64,000 nt of DNA, taken from assembly GCA_963714425.1 (NCBI GenBank), contig CAVQOI010000001.1, positions 1 to 64,000 on the forward strand. The letters run 5' to 3'. This document shows, piece after piece, positions 1 to 7,957 of the stretch; positions within the stretch are counted from its first letter, which is position 1, and each line of letters starts with the position of its first letter. A program made the position numbers and the translations under genes. Origin of the DNA: DATCYX01 sp963714425 (lineage in GTDB: Bacteria > Chloroflexota > Anaerolineae > Anaerolineales > UBA4823). The notes under the pieces are model-generated. The model made no database searches and had not been told where the DNA came from. It saw only the letters and a list, made by a program, of their open reading frames with translations.

Positions 1-401
1 AGAAAAGGTCCATCAAACAGCTTCCCAGACCGAGATTACAAGAAGACATCTAAGTATAGATATCCCTTTAATCTTGAAAATTGGAAAATTGTTGAGCATT
101 CGATAATTATACCCGCCATCCCCTCCTCTATTGGTCCATGAGTTATTGATGCGTTAGATGCATAATATTATTACCGAAGCCAGAATGGTTGGAGTATTTG
201 GGTATTTTGATTGCAAATAAAGTGATATGGTTTTGCCGTTGATAACTGAAAGCTAACCTTGCTTGCATTCTCGTCGTTTCGGACAGCGCCAGGATTATGA
301 GCTGTAGTGCGTCTAAGCTGCCTATATCTCCAATCTCCGAATTAATATACAATATATGCATAATATACTTCAAAGTTGAGCGTTCTACAGGAGGCAGGCC
401 G
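1..401. other. A+T-rich left edge with no clear gene
   Basis: This stretch is visibly richer in A+T than the rest of the window. On the plus strand one frame is open from base 1 to a TGA at 139-141 (46 codons, with a Trp- and Ile-rich end). It could be the C-terminus of a gene lying to the left, but I recognise no family and a frame of this length can occur by chance. Between 142 and 401 I see no convincing gene or terminator. The last bases form a strong ribosome binding site (aggaggcagg) for the regulator that starts at 402. Confidence 0.25.
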
Positions 402-1100
402 ATGGGAGCGGAGAAGTCTGTACCTGACAAGATACGTGTCCTGATCGTCGACGATCATGCTGTGGTGCGACAGGGACTGCGCACCTTCATTGACCTGCAA
501 GGCGATATGCAGGTTGTGGCTGAAGGGGAGGATGGTACGGAGGCGGTCAAGCTGGCGGGACAGCTCCAGCCCGATGTGGTGCTCCTCGACCTGGTGATGC
601 CTCGTATGGGTGGTGTTGAAGCCACATCCGCAATCCTGGAACGCAGCCCGAAGTCGCGCGTGCTTATCCTGACCAGTTTCGGCGAAGACGACAAGGTATT
701 CCCTGCCATTCGCGCCGGTGCCCAAGGTTACCTGCTCAAAGACATCCACCCCGACGAGCTCGTTCACGCCGTACGCCAGGCGAACCAGGGCAAAGTCCAG
801 CTCCACCCGGATATCGCCCAGAAGCTGATGGCGGCGGTGGCTGCTGACAAGCGCCCGCCCGGAACCACTCCTCAACCTGATCTCCCTGCAATTGCCAGCG
901 AGCTCACCTCACGTGAGCTTGATGTGTTGCGCTTGATCGCTACGGGCATGAGTAATCACGAGATTGCTGAAAAATTGGTAATCAGTGAGAAGACTGTCAA
1001 GACTCACGTCAGCAGCATCCTGAGCAAGCTGCAACTGGGCGATCGCACACAAGCCGCAATTTATGCTTTGCGCCATAACCTGGTGCCAGACGAGCCCTGA
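402..1100 (+). CDS. NarL/FixJ-type response regulator (receiver + LuxR HTH)
   Basis: A 232-residue DNA-binding response regulator of a two-component system, acting in the cytoplasm. The receiver domain (about residues 11-130) has the acidic pair DD at 17-18, the phospho-acceptor Asp at 63 in LLDLVMP, and the conserved Lys in YLLKD. The LuxR-type helix-turn-helix (about 168-225) contains LTSRELDVLRLI and SEKTVKTHVSSIL. The start at 402 is preferred over an in-frame upstream ATG at 297 because aggagg lies about 8 bases before it and the receiver begins right after. The TGA overlaps the ATG of the downstream histidine kinase by one base (ATGA-type coupling), so the pair is probably cotranscribed and cognate. 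The signal sensed is unknown. Confidence 0.93.
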   Translation: MGAEKSVPDKIRVLIVDDHAVVRQGLRTFIDLQGDMQVVAEGEDGTEAVKLAGQLQPDVVLLDLVMPRMGGVEATSAILERSPKSRVLILTSFGEDDKVFPAIRAGAQGYLLKDIHPDELVHAVRQANQGKVQLHPDIAQKLMAAVAADKRPPGTTPQPDLPAIASELTSRELDVLRLIATGMSNHEIAEKLVISEKTVKTHVSSILSKLQLGDRTQAAIYALRHNLVPDEP

Positions 1101-1597
1101 TGCGAACCCTTGCCTTCTACCTGATCCTGGCAGCGGTCTCGCTGCGGTCGCTGGTGGATCTGGAGGGGGAATCCACGGGAGGCATTATCCTGGCGTTGAT
1201 CGTTCCTTACGGGCTGATCCTGGCGGCGGAACCGTGGTTGGTCAGGCAGGTCCAACCGGGCAAATCAACGGGACATCGTTGGCTTGCGGTCCTCTATCTT
1301 CTCGTCCAGATCAGCCTGGTGATTGGCTTATTGCTTGTCCCACCACGCACCGATACTTTCCTGGCTCTGCTCATCCCGGTCAGCCTGGATGCATTTCTGC
1401 TTTTCGGGAGGCGGATAGGGGTGCGTTGGATTCTCAGCTTCCCATTGCTGTTGATACCCTGGCTTGTTGTGGAAGCCGAGTTTGAAAATGTGGTCATGGC
1501 GGTTGCCTACATGGGCATCTACTTCCTGGTGGGTATCTATGCCGACTTGATTCAGAAGGCGAAAGCAGCCCGCGGAAAACTTGCGCCTGACCGATGA
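1100..1597 (+). CDS. Sensor histidine kinase, N-terminal membrane half (frame-split)
   Basis: Residues 1-165 form about five hydrophobic segments and end with a cytoplasmic helix (KAKAARGK). The frame then hits TGA, while the continuation of the protein (LTDELQDAF.., H-box) lies in the next frame from 1581. Dropping one A from the AAAA run near 1576-1579 would join the two reading frames smoothly. I therefore read this as the membrane sensor part of one HisKA_3 kinase coupled to the regulator at 402-1100. Either the gene is broken or there is an indel error in the sequence. If the frameshift is real, the product is a membrane stub without kinase activity. Confidence 0.75.
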   Translation: MRTLAFYLILAAVSLRSLVDLEGESTGGIILALIVPYGLILAAEPWLVRQVQPGKSTGHRWLAVLYLLVQISLVIGLLLVPPRTDTFLALLIPVSLDAFLLFGRRIGVRWILSFPLLLIPWLVVEAEFENVVMAVAYMGIYFLVGIYADLIQKAKAARGKLAPDR

Positions 1598-2255
1598 GCT
1601 GCAGGATGCTTTCCAACGCTTGCAGGAATATGCCAATCAGGTCGAAGAGCTGGCTGTCGAGCGAGAACGCCTGCATCTGGCGCGCGAGCTGCACGATTCA
1701 GTAACTCAAACCGTATTCAGCATGAACCTGACCACTCAGACGGCGCGCTTATTATTTGACAAAGACACCACCCTGGTGAATGCCCAGCTCCACCGCCTCC
1801 AGGAGCTGGCTGGCAACGCCATGAGCGAGATTCAAATGCTGGTGGCTCAATTACAACCGAGACCTGCACCGGATGGGGATCTTCCCAATGCCATCCAGCG
1901 CATGGTTGACGAGCGGCGAATATTGGATGGCTTGCAAGTCCACCTGGAATGTTCTGCGAAAGTGGATTATCCTCAACCGGTCGTTGCCGGGTTGCTCGGT
2001 ATCGTGCGTGAGGCGCTCACCAATGTCGTTAAACATGCCGGAACGCATGAGGCGACTGTACAGCTATGCCTGGATGCCAGCCCTGCTTTCATCGAAATTG
2101 AAGATCAGGGCACTGGATTCGACCCAGAGGCAATCGCCAATCAGGCAGGACATATGGGTCTGGCGGAGATGGCGCACAGAGCCAGCGAGATCGGCTGGAG
2201 GCTTTCCAGTAGATTCTCATCCGGGTCATGGCACCCGTATTCGGATCGAGGCTAA
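1581..2255 (+). CDS. Sensor histidine kinase, HisKA_3/HATPase half (frame-split)
   Basis: The cytoplasmic half of the kinase begun at 1100. Near its start it has a coiled linker, then the dimerisation/phosphoacceptor box LARELHDSVTQT, and further on an HATPase_c region with an N-box (REALTNVVKHA) and a G1 box (IEDQGTGFD). The last about 15 residues do not fit the family. The expected ending (SHPGHGTRIRIEAKP) is in the neighbouring frame and stops at 2262, so a second single-base frame change lies near 2195-2210. The TTG at 1581 is only the first available start codon and probably not a real start. Together with the first break, this makes the gene either a pseudogene or a victim of two sequencing indels. 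Confidence 0.75.
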   Translation: MRLTDELQDAFQRLQEYANQVEELAVERERLHLARELHDSVTQTVFSMNLTTQTARLLFDKDTTLVNAQLHRLQELAGNAMSEIQMLVAQLQPRPAPDGDLPNAIQRMVDERRILDGLQVHLECSAKVDYPQPVVAGLLGIVREALTNVVKHAGTHEATVQLCLDASPAFIEIEDQGTGFDPEAIANQAGHMGLAEMAHRASEIGWRLSSRFSSGSWHPYSDRG

Positions 2256-2272
2256 ACCCTAAGGACGGATGC

Positions 2273-3058
2273 ATGGCTCAAACTAAGCGATCCATGAAGA
2301 ACCGAGGTGCCGATATTCTTGGAGCTCTTTTCGTGGTTGTGGTTGCAGTACGAGCGGCGGCTGATTTTTTTGGTAGCCAGAGCTTAATCCCTGCAATGCT
2401 GTGTGTGGGCCTTTTTGCCATTTATTATGGCGTTGGGCTATATCTCTCCTCCCGCTTGCCCTGGCACAGACTGATTTACTTTCCGGTGCAGACCGGATTG
2501 GTGATCCTCCTGACCAGGCTGCAGCCTTTTATGGATGTCTCTCCTATCCTGTATATAGTGTTGAGCTTGCAGACTGTGCGAGCTTTCTCGCGTAGGTACG
2601 CTCTCGCCTGGGTGTTACTGTATATTATTTTGCTGACCGCCACTCAAATATTAGGTTTGGGTCTGTTTGCTGGGCTGGGGCTCAGCTTGCTGATGATCGC
2701 TGTCGGGGCGTTCATGATCTCCGGTACGATTCTGTATTACCAGGCGCAGACTGATCACGAACAAAGCCTTTTGATGCTTACCCGTTTGCGAGGTGCACAC
2801 CAGAAACTACAGGAATCGGCCTCCAAGTCCGAAGAGCTGGCAGCGGCGCGCGAGCGCAACCGCCTGGCACGCGAGCTGCACGATTCCGTCAGCCAGATGA
2901 TCTTCAGCATCACACTGGTTACCCGGGCTGCGCAACTCCTGCTGGAGAGAAATCCTTCCCAGGTCGTTGGGCAGCTCGATCGCCTGCAGGAGATGACCAG
3001 CGCAGCGCTTGGACAGCTTCGCTTGCTGATCTCCCAAATGCGACCCCCACAGAAGTAA
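2273..3058 (+). CDS. Truncated sensor histidine kinase (membrane + H-box, no ATPase)
   Basis: This 261-residue protein has a hydrophobic N-terminal half (about six membrane segments), a coiled-coil linker, and a HisKA_3 phosphoacceptor box (RLARELHDSVSQM) close in sequence to the preceding kinase. It stops at LISQMRPPQK, exactly where the linker to the HATPase domain should begin. I find no N-, G1- or G2-box in any frame of the 150 bases that follow, so here the loss of the catalytic domain looks genuine. The ATG at 2273 follows aaggacgg by 4 bases; an in-frame upstream ATG at 2228 would overlap the previous gene. Such a protein could be phosphorylated in trans or act only as a binding partner; this is inference. 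Confidence 0.8.
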   Translation: MAQTKRSMKNRGADILGALFVVVVAVRAAADFFGSQSLIPAMLCVGLFAIYYGVGLYLSSRLPWHRLIYFPVQTGLVILLTRLQPFMDVSPILYIVLSLQTVRAFSRRYALAWVLLYIILLTATQILGLGLFAGLGLSLLMIAVGAFMISGTILYYQAQTDHEQSLLMLTRLRGAHQKLQESASKSEELAAARERNRLARELHDSVSQMIFSITLVTRAAQLLLERNPSQVVGQLDRLQEMTSAALGQLRLLISQMRPPQK

Positions 3059-3211
3059 CTTTACTCTCCTGGTCTTAATACCAGGGATGTAACTCAGCCC
3101 TCTAGACTGTAAAAGAAAATACGCCTTAGGACCGAACCGAATCCCACCCACCGCCGGATGCGCTGTGGCTTGGATTTTTGTATAGTTAAGGCGAATAGAG
3201 GAAGGAATTCC

Positions 3212-3457
3212 ATGTTAGCAAATCTCTCGATCCTGAATTCTCACATCAGCCAACTGAATCACAACTTTCCTTGGGTCGTTCGGCGGGAGGGCGCCATCCA
3301 ACTGAAAGCCTCAGAAGTCGAAGGATATGGGGATTACGACACGAATTTATTAGGAGAGCAGTTTGAGGCGCTCTCCAAAGTCCCCGTCAACACAGCTCCC
3401 ATACCTGATATCGCTGCGGAAGAATTCGAAGCGATCTACAGTTGGTTTCTTTCCTGA
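3212..3457 (+). CDS. Hypothetical 81-residue protein
   Basis: A small soluble protein with an acidic C-terminal half (GEQFEALS..EEFEAIYSWF) and no signal peptide or membrane segment. I recognise no family. The ATG at 3212 has a fair ribosome site (gaggaagg) 6-7 bases upstream, which favours it over the earlier in-frame start at 3158. The gene lies between the truncated kinase and a single-domain receiver, with 14 bases to the latter, so it is likely part of the same signalling unit. A role as an adaptor is only a guess. Confidence 0.6.
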   Translation: MLANLSILNSHISQLNHNFPWVVRREGAIQLKASEVEGYGDYDTNLLGEQFEALSKVPVNTAPIPDIAAEEFEAIYSWFLS

Positions 3458-3471
3458 AAGGCCTCGCCATA

Positions 3472-3864
3472 ATGAACACGCTGCGAGTGCTGATTGTCGA
3501 CGATATGCCCCAGGTGCGCAGAGAGTTGCGCTCCATCTTGCCGCTGGCGGCGGAAGATTTCGGCACTTCAATCGAGATTGTCGGCGAAGCCGGGGATGGA
3601 CAAGCGGCAGTCGAGCAAGTCTTGGCCTTGCAGCCGGACGTAGTTTTGATGGACCTGGAGATGCCAGGTATGGATGGCTTCAAAGCCACACAGAATATCA
3701 AAGTGCTTTCTCCACGCATTGCGATAGTTGCTCTAACCGTTCATGGGGATGAAGTGTCCCGAAAGAAAGCGGTCGAAGCAGGAGTTGATCTCTTCATTGA
3801 GAAGGGCGTGCCTGTCACGGAAATTATTCAAGCAATCCAAATATTCGAAAACAAAAAGGATTAA
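3472..3864 (+). CDS. Single-domain response regulator (receiver only)
   Basis: A 130-residue CheY-like receiver without an output domain. The acidic pair is at residues 10-11, the phospho-acceptor Asp is at 61 (LMDLEMPGMDG), a Thr stands in ALTVHG and the conserved Lys is in LFIEKG. Similar N-terminal receivers occur in NarL-type regulators, but here the frame ends after the receiver. It sits 14 bases after the 81-residue protein and 5 bases before an acyltransferase gene. A stand-alone receiver beside a kinase lacking its ATPase domain suggests a phosphorelay or a protein-protein output rather than direct gene control (inference). Confidence 0.9.
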   Translation: MNTLRVLIVDDMPQVRRELRSILPLAAEDFGTSIEIVGEAGDGQAAVEQVLALQPDVVLMDLEMPGMDGFKATQNIKVLSPRIAIVALTVHGDEVSRKKAVEAGVDLFIEKGVPVTEIIQAIQIFENKKD

Positions 3865-3869
3865 ATCAA

Positions 3870-5081
3870 ATGAACGCAATATCTACACTTATCCAAAGAA
3901 GATACGATCTGGACTGGCTGCGAGTGCTGGCTATCCTGAGCGTCTTCGTCTACCACTCCACCCGCTTTTTCAATTTAGGAGACTGGCATGTAAAGAACGC
4001 CATCACTTACAATTGGGTGGAGATATGGAACACATTCGCCTCCATCTGGTTGATGCCGTTTGTCTTCGTCATCTCTGGCGCCAGCCTGTTCTTTGCCATG
4101 GATAAAGGCGGGGTGGTGAGCTTTTTCAAAGATAAGGTGCTACGCCTGATCGTGCCCTTGTTGGTCGGGGCGCTCACCCATGTCTCATTGCAGGTCTACC
4201 TGGATCGGCTTACGCACGGCCTGTTCAGTGGCTCTTATTTCCAGTTCCTGCCCCAGTATTTCCACGGCGTTTACATTGAAAATGATCCTGCTGCCGGAAA
4301 CTTCGCCTTTCATGGCTTGCACCTCTGGTACCTGATGTTCCTCTTCCTGTTCATCGTGGTGCTTTACCCGATTTTCCGCCTTTTGAAGACAAAGGGTGGG
4401 CAGAGTGTGCTGGCTAGGCTTGGCAGTTTCCTGGCGATCCCGGGTGCGATGTATCTGCTCGCGCTGCCGATGATCCTCATTGAGGATCATGGAAATGGCT
4501 TTCTTGTTGATCTCGCTCCCGGCGGCTGGGGGTTAGCCTTCTACATGTGGTTCTTGCTCTCGGGCTTCATCCTGATTTCGAGCGCCCGCTTGCAGGAGCG
4601 CATCCGCAGCTTGCGCTGGGTATCCTTCGGGCTGGCAATTGTATCAACCCTATCCTTCCTGTTCCTGGTGATCAATGCCCAAGATCCGGCTTATACCGCA
4701 CTGAGTGAAGAGCTGGATGACACGCTCGCCTTCTTCAGTGCCTGGTTCTGGATTTTTAGCTTCCTTGGCTTTGGCAGGCAGCATTTATCCTTCAAATCGC
4801 AGGCACTGAAATTTGCCAACGAAGCCGTGCTGCCCTTCTACATCCTGCACCAGACTGTGCTGCTCTGCGTCGGCTATTTCATCGTCCAGTGGCAGATCCA
4901 GGATGTGCTTAAATGGCTGCTCATTCTCCTGCTCTCCTTCCCGGTCATCATGGGGCTTTATGAGGTGGCAGTCCGCCGGAATAACGTGATGCGCTTCTTG
5001 TTCGGCATGAAAGGTATGCAGGCTGCGCCAGCACCTCAAATAGACCTGCATACTGCAAGTTCCCAGGCAGTCAGCGATTGA
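3870..5081 (+). CDS. Acyltransferase family 3 membrane protein
   Basis: A 403-residue polytopic membrane protein of the acyltransferase-3 (OafA/OpgC-like) family, which transfers acyl groups such as acetyl to sugars or lipids at the membrane. The N-terminus reads RYDLDWLRVLAILSVFVYHSTR, the typical first helix with the conserved His. About ten hydrophobic segments follow, with VFVISGASLFFA and a late LPFYILHQT helix that are also typical. It is complete; the start ATG lies 5 bases after the receiver stop, suggesting translation from the same message. The substrate cannot be told from sequence. Confidence 0.88.
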   Translation: MNAISTLIQRRYDLDWLRVLAILSVFVYHSTRFFNLGDWHVKNAITYNWVEIWNTFASIWLMPFVFVISGASLFFAMDKGGVVSFFKDKVLRLIVPLLVGALTHVSLQVYLDRLTHGLFSGSYFQFLPQYFHGVYIENDPAAGNFAFHGLHLWYLMFLFLFIVVLYPIFRLLKTKGGQSVLARLGSFLAIPGAMYLLALPMILIEDHGNGFLVDLAPGGWGLAFYMWFLLSGFILISSARLQERIRSLRWVSFGLAIVSTLSFLFLVINAQDPAYTALSEELDDTLAFFSAWFWIFSFLGFGRQHLSFKSQALKFANEAVLPFYILHQTVLLCVGYFIVQWQIQDVLKWLLILLLSFPVIMGLYEVAVRRNNVMRFLFGMKGMQAAPAPQIDLHTASSQAVSD

Positions 5082-5139
5082 CTTCCCATCCACGCGGAAC
5101 TGTGTGAACCAATAAATCGTCTCAGATATATCGAATTGG

Positions 5140-5169
5140 GGTGTGTGCGGTCGCATGACCGCACACACC
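5140..5169. repeat. Palindromic hairpin, GGTGTGTGCGG family, copy 1
   Basis: A perfect inverted repeat: 13-base arms (5140-5152 and 5157-5169) around the 4-base loop GCAT. The outer 11 bases of each arm (GGTGTGTGCGG / CCGCACACACC) are shared with the larger palindrome at 57760-57813. It lies between the acyltransferase and the lipoprotein gene. There is no T-run, so a classical intrinsic terminator is unlikely. Confidence 0.85.
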
Positions 5170-5216
5170 GGTTGAGATAGGGTCTGGGTGATTGGTACGG
5201 ATAGACAGGAGGTCCC

Positions 5217-5684
5217 ATGAAACTGATCTTTGCACTGCCGCTTTTGGTGATATTGTTGGCGGCTTGTGGATTTGCTGTCCAAGAGGGGGATGCAGCCCGC
5301 CAGACGCTCGAAAGCTACTTCGAAGCGCTCAACCGGGGTGACTATGCCAAGGCGGCTGCGCTGTATGGGGGCGAGTATGAGACACTCACCGGCTGGAACC
5401 CGGATGTCGACCCACATGACCGTGCCATCCTTTGGGAGCGCGGTTGCCAGCAGAACGGGCTGCAATGCCTGACCGTGCGCTCGGCAACACTCAAAGATCA
5501 GAATGGAGAGGCGTTCACCTTCATTGTTGAGTTCAACAATCCGGATGGCTCGCTCTTTGTGTTAGGTCCATGTTGTGGAGCAGACGAGACTGATATGCCG
5601 CCGCAATCGAAATTTAACTATCGAGTGATCAAGTCTGCGGAGGGCAAGTTCCTGGTGATGGACCTGCCGGTCTACGTCCCGTGA
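5217..5684 (+). CDS. Putative lipoprotein
   Basis: A 155-residue secreted protein with an N-terminal signal (KLIFALPLLVILLAAC) ending in a lipobox (LAAC, Cys at residue 17), so probably lipid-anchored outside the membrane. The mature part begins with an Ala-rich helical segment (ARQTLESYFEALNRGDYAKAAALYGG) resembling NTF2-like/DUF4878-type domains, and contains two adjacent Cys (GPCCG) and two others. The start is supported by acaggaggt 4-5 bases upstream. No partner gene is obvious; function unknown. Confidence 0.8.
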   Translation: MKLIFALPLLVILLAACGFAVQEGDAARQTLESYFEALNRGDYAKAAALYGGEYETLTGWNPDVDPHDRAILWERGCQQNGLQCLTVRSATLKDQNGEAFTFIVEFNNPDGSLFVLGPCCGADETDMPPQSKFNYRVIKSAEGKFLVMDLPVYVP

Positions 5685-5772
5685 TGGCTATACTTAAGGA
5701 GGGCACTGCACTAAGAGTTTTACTATTCCCATTTGAAACGATGAGGGCAAATTCCGCTTATACTTATTACCT

Positions 5773-6312
5773 GTGGGAAATATAATCAAGACCGCACGTT
5801 TGACGCTGAGGGAATTCTCCATTGAGGATGCTCAAGGGTTATACGAGCTGAACCTTGACACAGAAGTGCTGCGCTATACAGGCGACATACCATTCGCCTC
5901 GGTCTCAGCTGCCGAAGATTTTATCCGTAATTACAAGAACTACGACCGTGATGGATTCGGGCGCTGGTCAGTTTTTCTCAAGGAAGCAGGTGAATATATC
6001 GGTTTCTGCGGGCTGAATTACCGTCCGGCGTTGGACGAGGTGGACCTGGGTTTTCGCTTGCTTCGAGTGCACTGGGGCAAAGGGTACGCCACGGAGGCAG
6101 GCAGTGCTAGCTTGTCTCATGGTTTTCGTGGTCTTGGTCTCAGGCGCATCGTAGCGCGGGCAATGCGAGAGAACATTACCTCTCACAGGGTAATTCAAAA
6201 ACTGGGCATGCGATTTGAGAAGGAGTTTATTGAAGATGGAAAGATCTGGTACCAGTACGAGATCTCCCAGGCAGCGCATGGCAAAAACGATCAAAAGAGA
6301 CCATTAGAGTGA
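5773..6312 (+). CDS. GNAT family N-acetyltransferase (RimJ/RimL-like)
   Basis: A 179-residue protein of the acetyltransferase-3 (RimJ/RimL) type, which acetylates an amino group using acetyl-CoA. It starts TARLTLREFSIEDAQGLYEL, has the family middle (GFCGLNYRP...VDLGFRLLRVHWGKGYATEA) where WGKGYATEA is the acetyl-CoA binding loop, and ends with RAMRENITSHRVIQKLGM. The start is a GTG at 5773 without a clear ribosome site. Its stop overlaps the start of the next gene by 4 bases. The substrate is unknown. Confidence 0.87.
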   Translation: MGNIIKTARLTLREFSIEDAQGLYELNLDTEVLRYTGDIPFASVSAAEDFIRNYKNYDRDGFGRWSVFLKEAGEYIGFCGLNYRPALDEVDLGFRLLRVHWGKGYATEAGSASLSHGFRGLGLRRIVARAMRENITSHRVIQKLGMRFEKEFIEDGKIWYQYEISQAAHGKNDQKRPLE

Positions 6313-7259
6313 ACATACTGGAGCGTTTTCGGGGCTGCTTACTGGGATTAGCCTGTGGCGATGCGGTGGGGACAACGGTCGAGTTCCGGCCGCGTGGATC
6401 GTTCCCTCCTGTGACTGGCATGACCGGCGGCGGGCCGTTCAGGCTGCGCCCTGGTGAATGGACAGATGATACCAGCATGGCGCTGTGCCTGGCGAGCAGC
6501 CTGGTCGAGGTCGGCTATGACCCGCAGGACCAGATGCAGCGCTATTGCCGCTGGATGGACGACGGCTACCTCAGCAGCACCGGACGCTGTTTCGACATCG
6601 GCTCGACCATACAGGCTGCGCTGCAGCGCTTCCAGAGGATTGGCGAACCTTACAGTGGCTCTACCGACCCGCGATCCGCTGGAAATGGCTGCATCATGCG
6701 CCTGGCGCCGGTTCCCATGTTCTTTTTCCCAGACTTCGCCGCCGCTGTGCGCTACTCTGGGGATAGCGCACGCACCACACATGGCGCTCAGGAATGCATC
6801 CATGCCAGCCAGCTTTTTGGCGCAATGCTCATCAGGGCGTTGCATGGGGATACAAAAGACGAGATTCTAGACGCAAACCAGGGATGGGAAGAGGTCAACC
6901 CCCAACCTTCTGCCTCGATCCTGGCGATCGCTCGTGGGGAGTACCGGGATAAACCCATCGAGTCAATCGAAGGTAGCGGCTATGTTGTCAAAAGCCTGGA
7001 GGCCGCACTGTGGTGTTTTAACCGTACCCAGAGCTTTGAGGAGGCCATTCTCGCGGCAGCAAACCTGGGGCAAGATGCAGATACAACAGCGGCAATATGC
7101 GGTCAGATTGCTGGAGCGTATTACGGTGAAGGAGGCATCCCAGAAGACTGGCGGCGAAGGTTGTCATGCGGGATTTTATTGTTGATCTGGCTCGGCAACT
7201 GCTCCAAGTATGACCTTTATTTACCGAATTGGGGGTTTATGGTGACATTCGTCAGATAG
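6309..7259 (+). CDS. ADP-ribosylglycohydrolase family protein (tail frame-shifted)
   Basis: A DraG/ARH-type hydrolase, which removes ADP-ribose from proteins or small molecules. Family signatures are FRGCLLGLACGDAVG at the N-terminus, the metal-binding WTDDTSMAL around residue 55, GNGCIMR, and the C-terminal metal motif GQDADTTAA. From about residue 280 the encoded sequence turns un-family-like. The expected ending (VMRDFIVDLARQLLQ) is found in another frame, stopping at 7213. One missing base near 7150-7160 (a short A/G run) would restore it, so the annotated C-terminus to 7259 is probably wrong and the true gene ends at 7213. All catalytic residues precede the break. Confidence 0.87.
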   Translation: MNILERFRGCLLGLACGDAVGTTVEFRPRGSFPPVTGMTGGGPFRLRPGEWTDDTSMALCLASSLVEVGYDPQDQMQRYCRWMDDGYLSSTGRCFDIGSTIQAALQRFQRIGEPYSGSTDPRSAGNGCIMRLAPVPMFFFPDFAAAVRYSGDSARTTHGAQECIHASQLFGAMLIRALHGDTKDEILDANQGWEEVNPQPSASILAIARGEYRDKPIESIEGSGYVVKSLEAALWCFNRTQSFEEAILAAANLGQDADTTAAICGQIAGAYYGEGGIPEDWRRRLSCGILLLIWLGNCSKYDLYLPNWGFMVTFVR

Positions 7260-7279
7260 CCAACCTGTTACAAGCTTGT

Positions 7280-7285
7280 TATACT
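7280..7285 (+). promoter_or_regulatory. Possible -10 box for a leaderless message
   Basis: TATACT lies so that transcription would begin at about 7291-7293, on the GTG start codon at 7292. No Shine-Dalgarno sequence precedes that codon. No good -35 hexamer is visible, so this is tentative. Confidence 0.3.
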
Positions 7286-7291
7286 GTTTTT

Positions 7292-7957
7292 GTGAATAAA
7301 GAAGCATATTTTACGCCTGGCACTTTGCTGCAGCAATCCACAGCTTTCCTGGATAGCCTCGGCAATCGACGTGCTGGGCACGAGAAACAGCTCGTTCCAG
7401 GGAAATCTGCGCTGCTTGTCCTGGATATGCAGGATTATTTTCTCGATCCATCCTCCCATGCCTATATCCCCAGCGCGGCTGCAATCCTGCCTGGAATACG
7501 CCAGCTGGTATCGGTCTGGACCGAAGGAAACCTACCGGTGATCTTCACCCGCCATCTCAACACACCTCAAAATGCGAGAGGCATGGCCGTCTGGTGGCGA
7601 GATCTGATCCAGGAAAGCTCGCCGCTGAGCACCATCACTGGGAGCTTGGATGTAACCTCTGGGATGCTTATCGAGAAGAGCCAATATGACGCCTTCCTTG
7701 GGACGTCGCTCGAACCTGAGCTGCGCCGCTTGGAGATATCCCAGGTTGTTATCTGCGGTGTGATGACCCATCTGTGCTGTGAGAGCACAGCGCGCTCGGC
7801 CTTTATGCGTGGATTTGATGTTTTCTTTACAGTCGATGGAACAGCAACGTTTACGGCCGCCTTTCATGCGGCGACCTTGCTAAACCTGTCACACGGTTTT
7901 GCGATACCACTGATGATTGATGAAGTGGTATCCGCGGTACAACGTGATGCAGCCTGA
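7292..7957 (+). CDS. Isochorismatase-family cysteine hydrolase
   Basis: A 221-residue hydrolase of the isochorismatase/nicotinamidase fold. The catalytic triad is visible: Asp in LLVLDMQDYF, Lys in IEKSQYDAF and the nucleophilic Cys in GVMTHLCCESTARSAF (the first of two adjacent Cys fits the family position). The GTG at 7292 is chosen because the frame upstream overlaps the tail of the preceding hydrolase and codes for unrelated sequence. Its end overlaps the next gene by 11 bases, making it the first gene of a tight trio with a flavoprotein and an RlmN-like radical SAM protein. The substrate is unknown; an amide or ester of a small metabolite is usual for the family. Confidence 0.87.
   Translation: MNKEAYFTPGTLLQQSTAFLDSLGNRRAGHEKQLVPGKSALLVLDMQDYFLDPSSHAYIPSAAAILPGIRQLVSVWTEGNLPVIFTRHLNTPQNARGMAVWWRDLIQESSPLSTITGSLDVTSGMLIEKSQYDAFLGTSLEPELRRLEISQVVICGVMTHLCCESTARSAFMRGFDVFFTVDGTATFTAAFHAATLLNLSHGFAIPLMIDEVVSAVQRDAA

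Noticed and set aside
342..875. 177-codon minus-strand frame
   Set aside because: Lies opposite the receiver domain of the response regulator and is a shadow of it.
3068..3085. Hairpin CCTGGT/ACCAGG after the truncated kinase
   Set aside because: Only 6 bp and no T-run; too weak to call a terminator.
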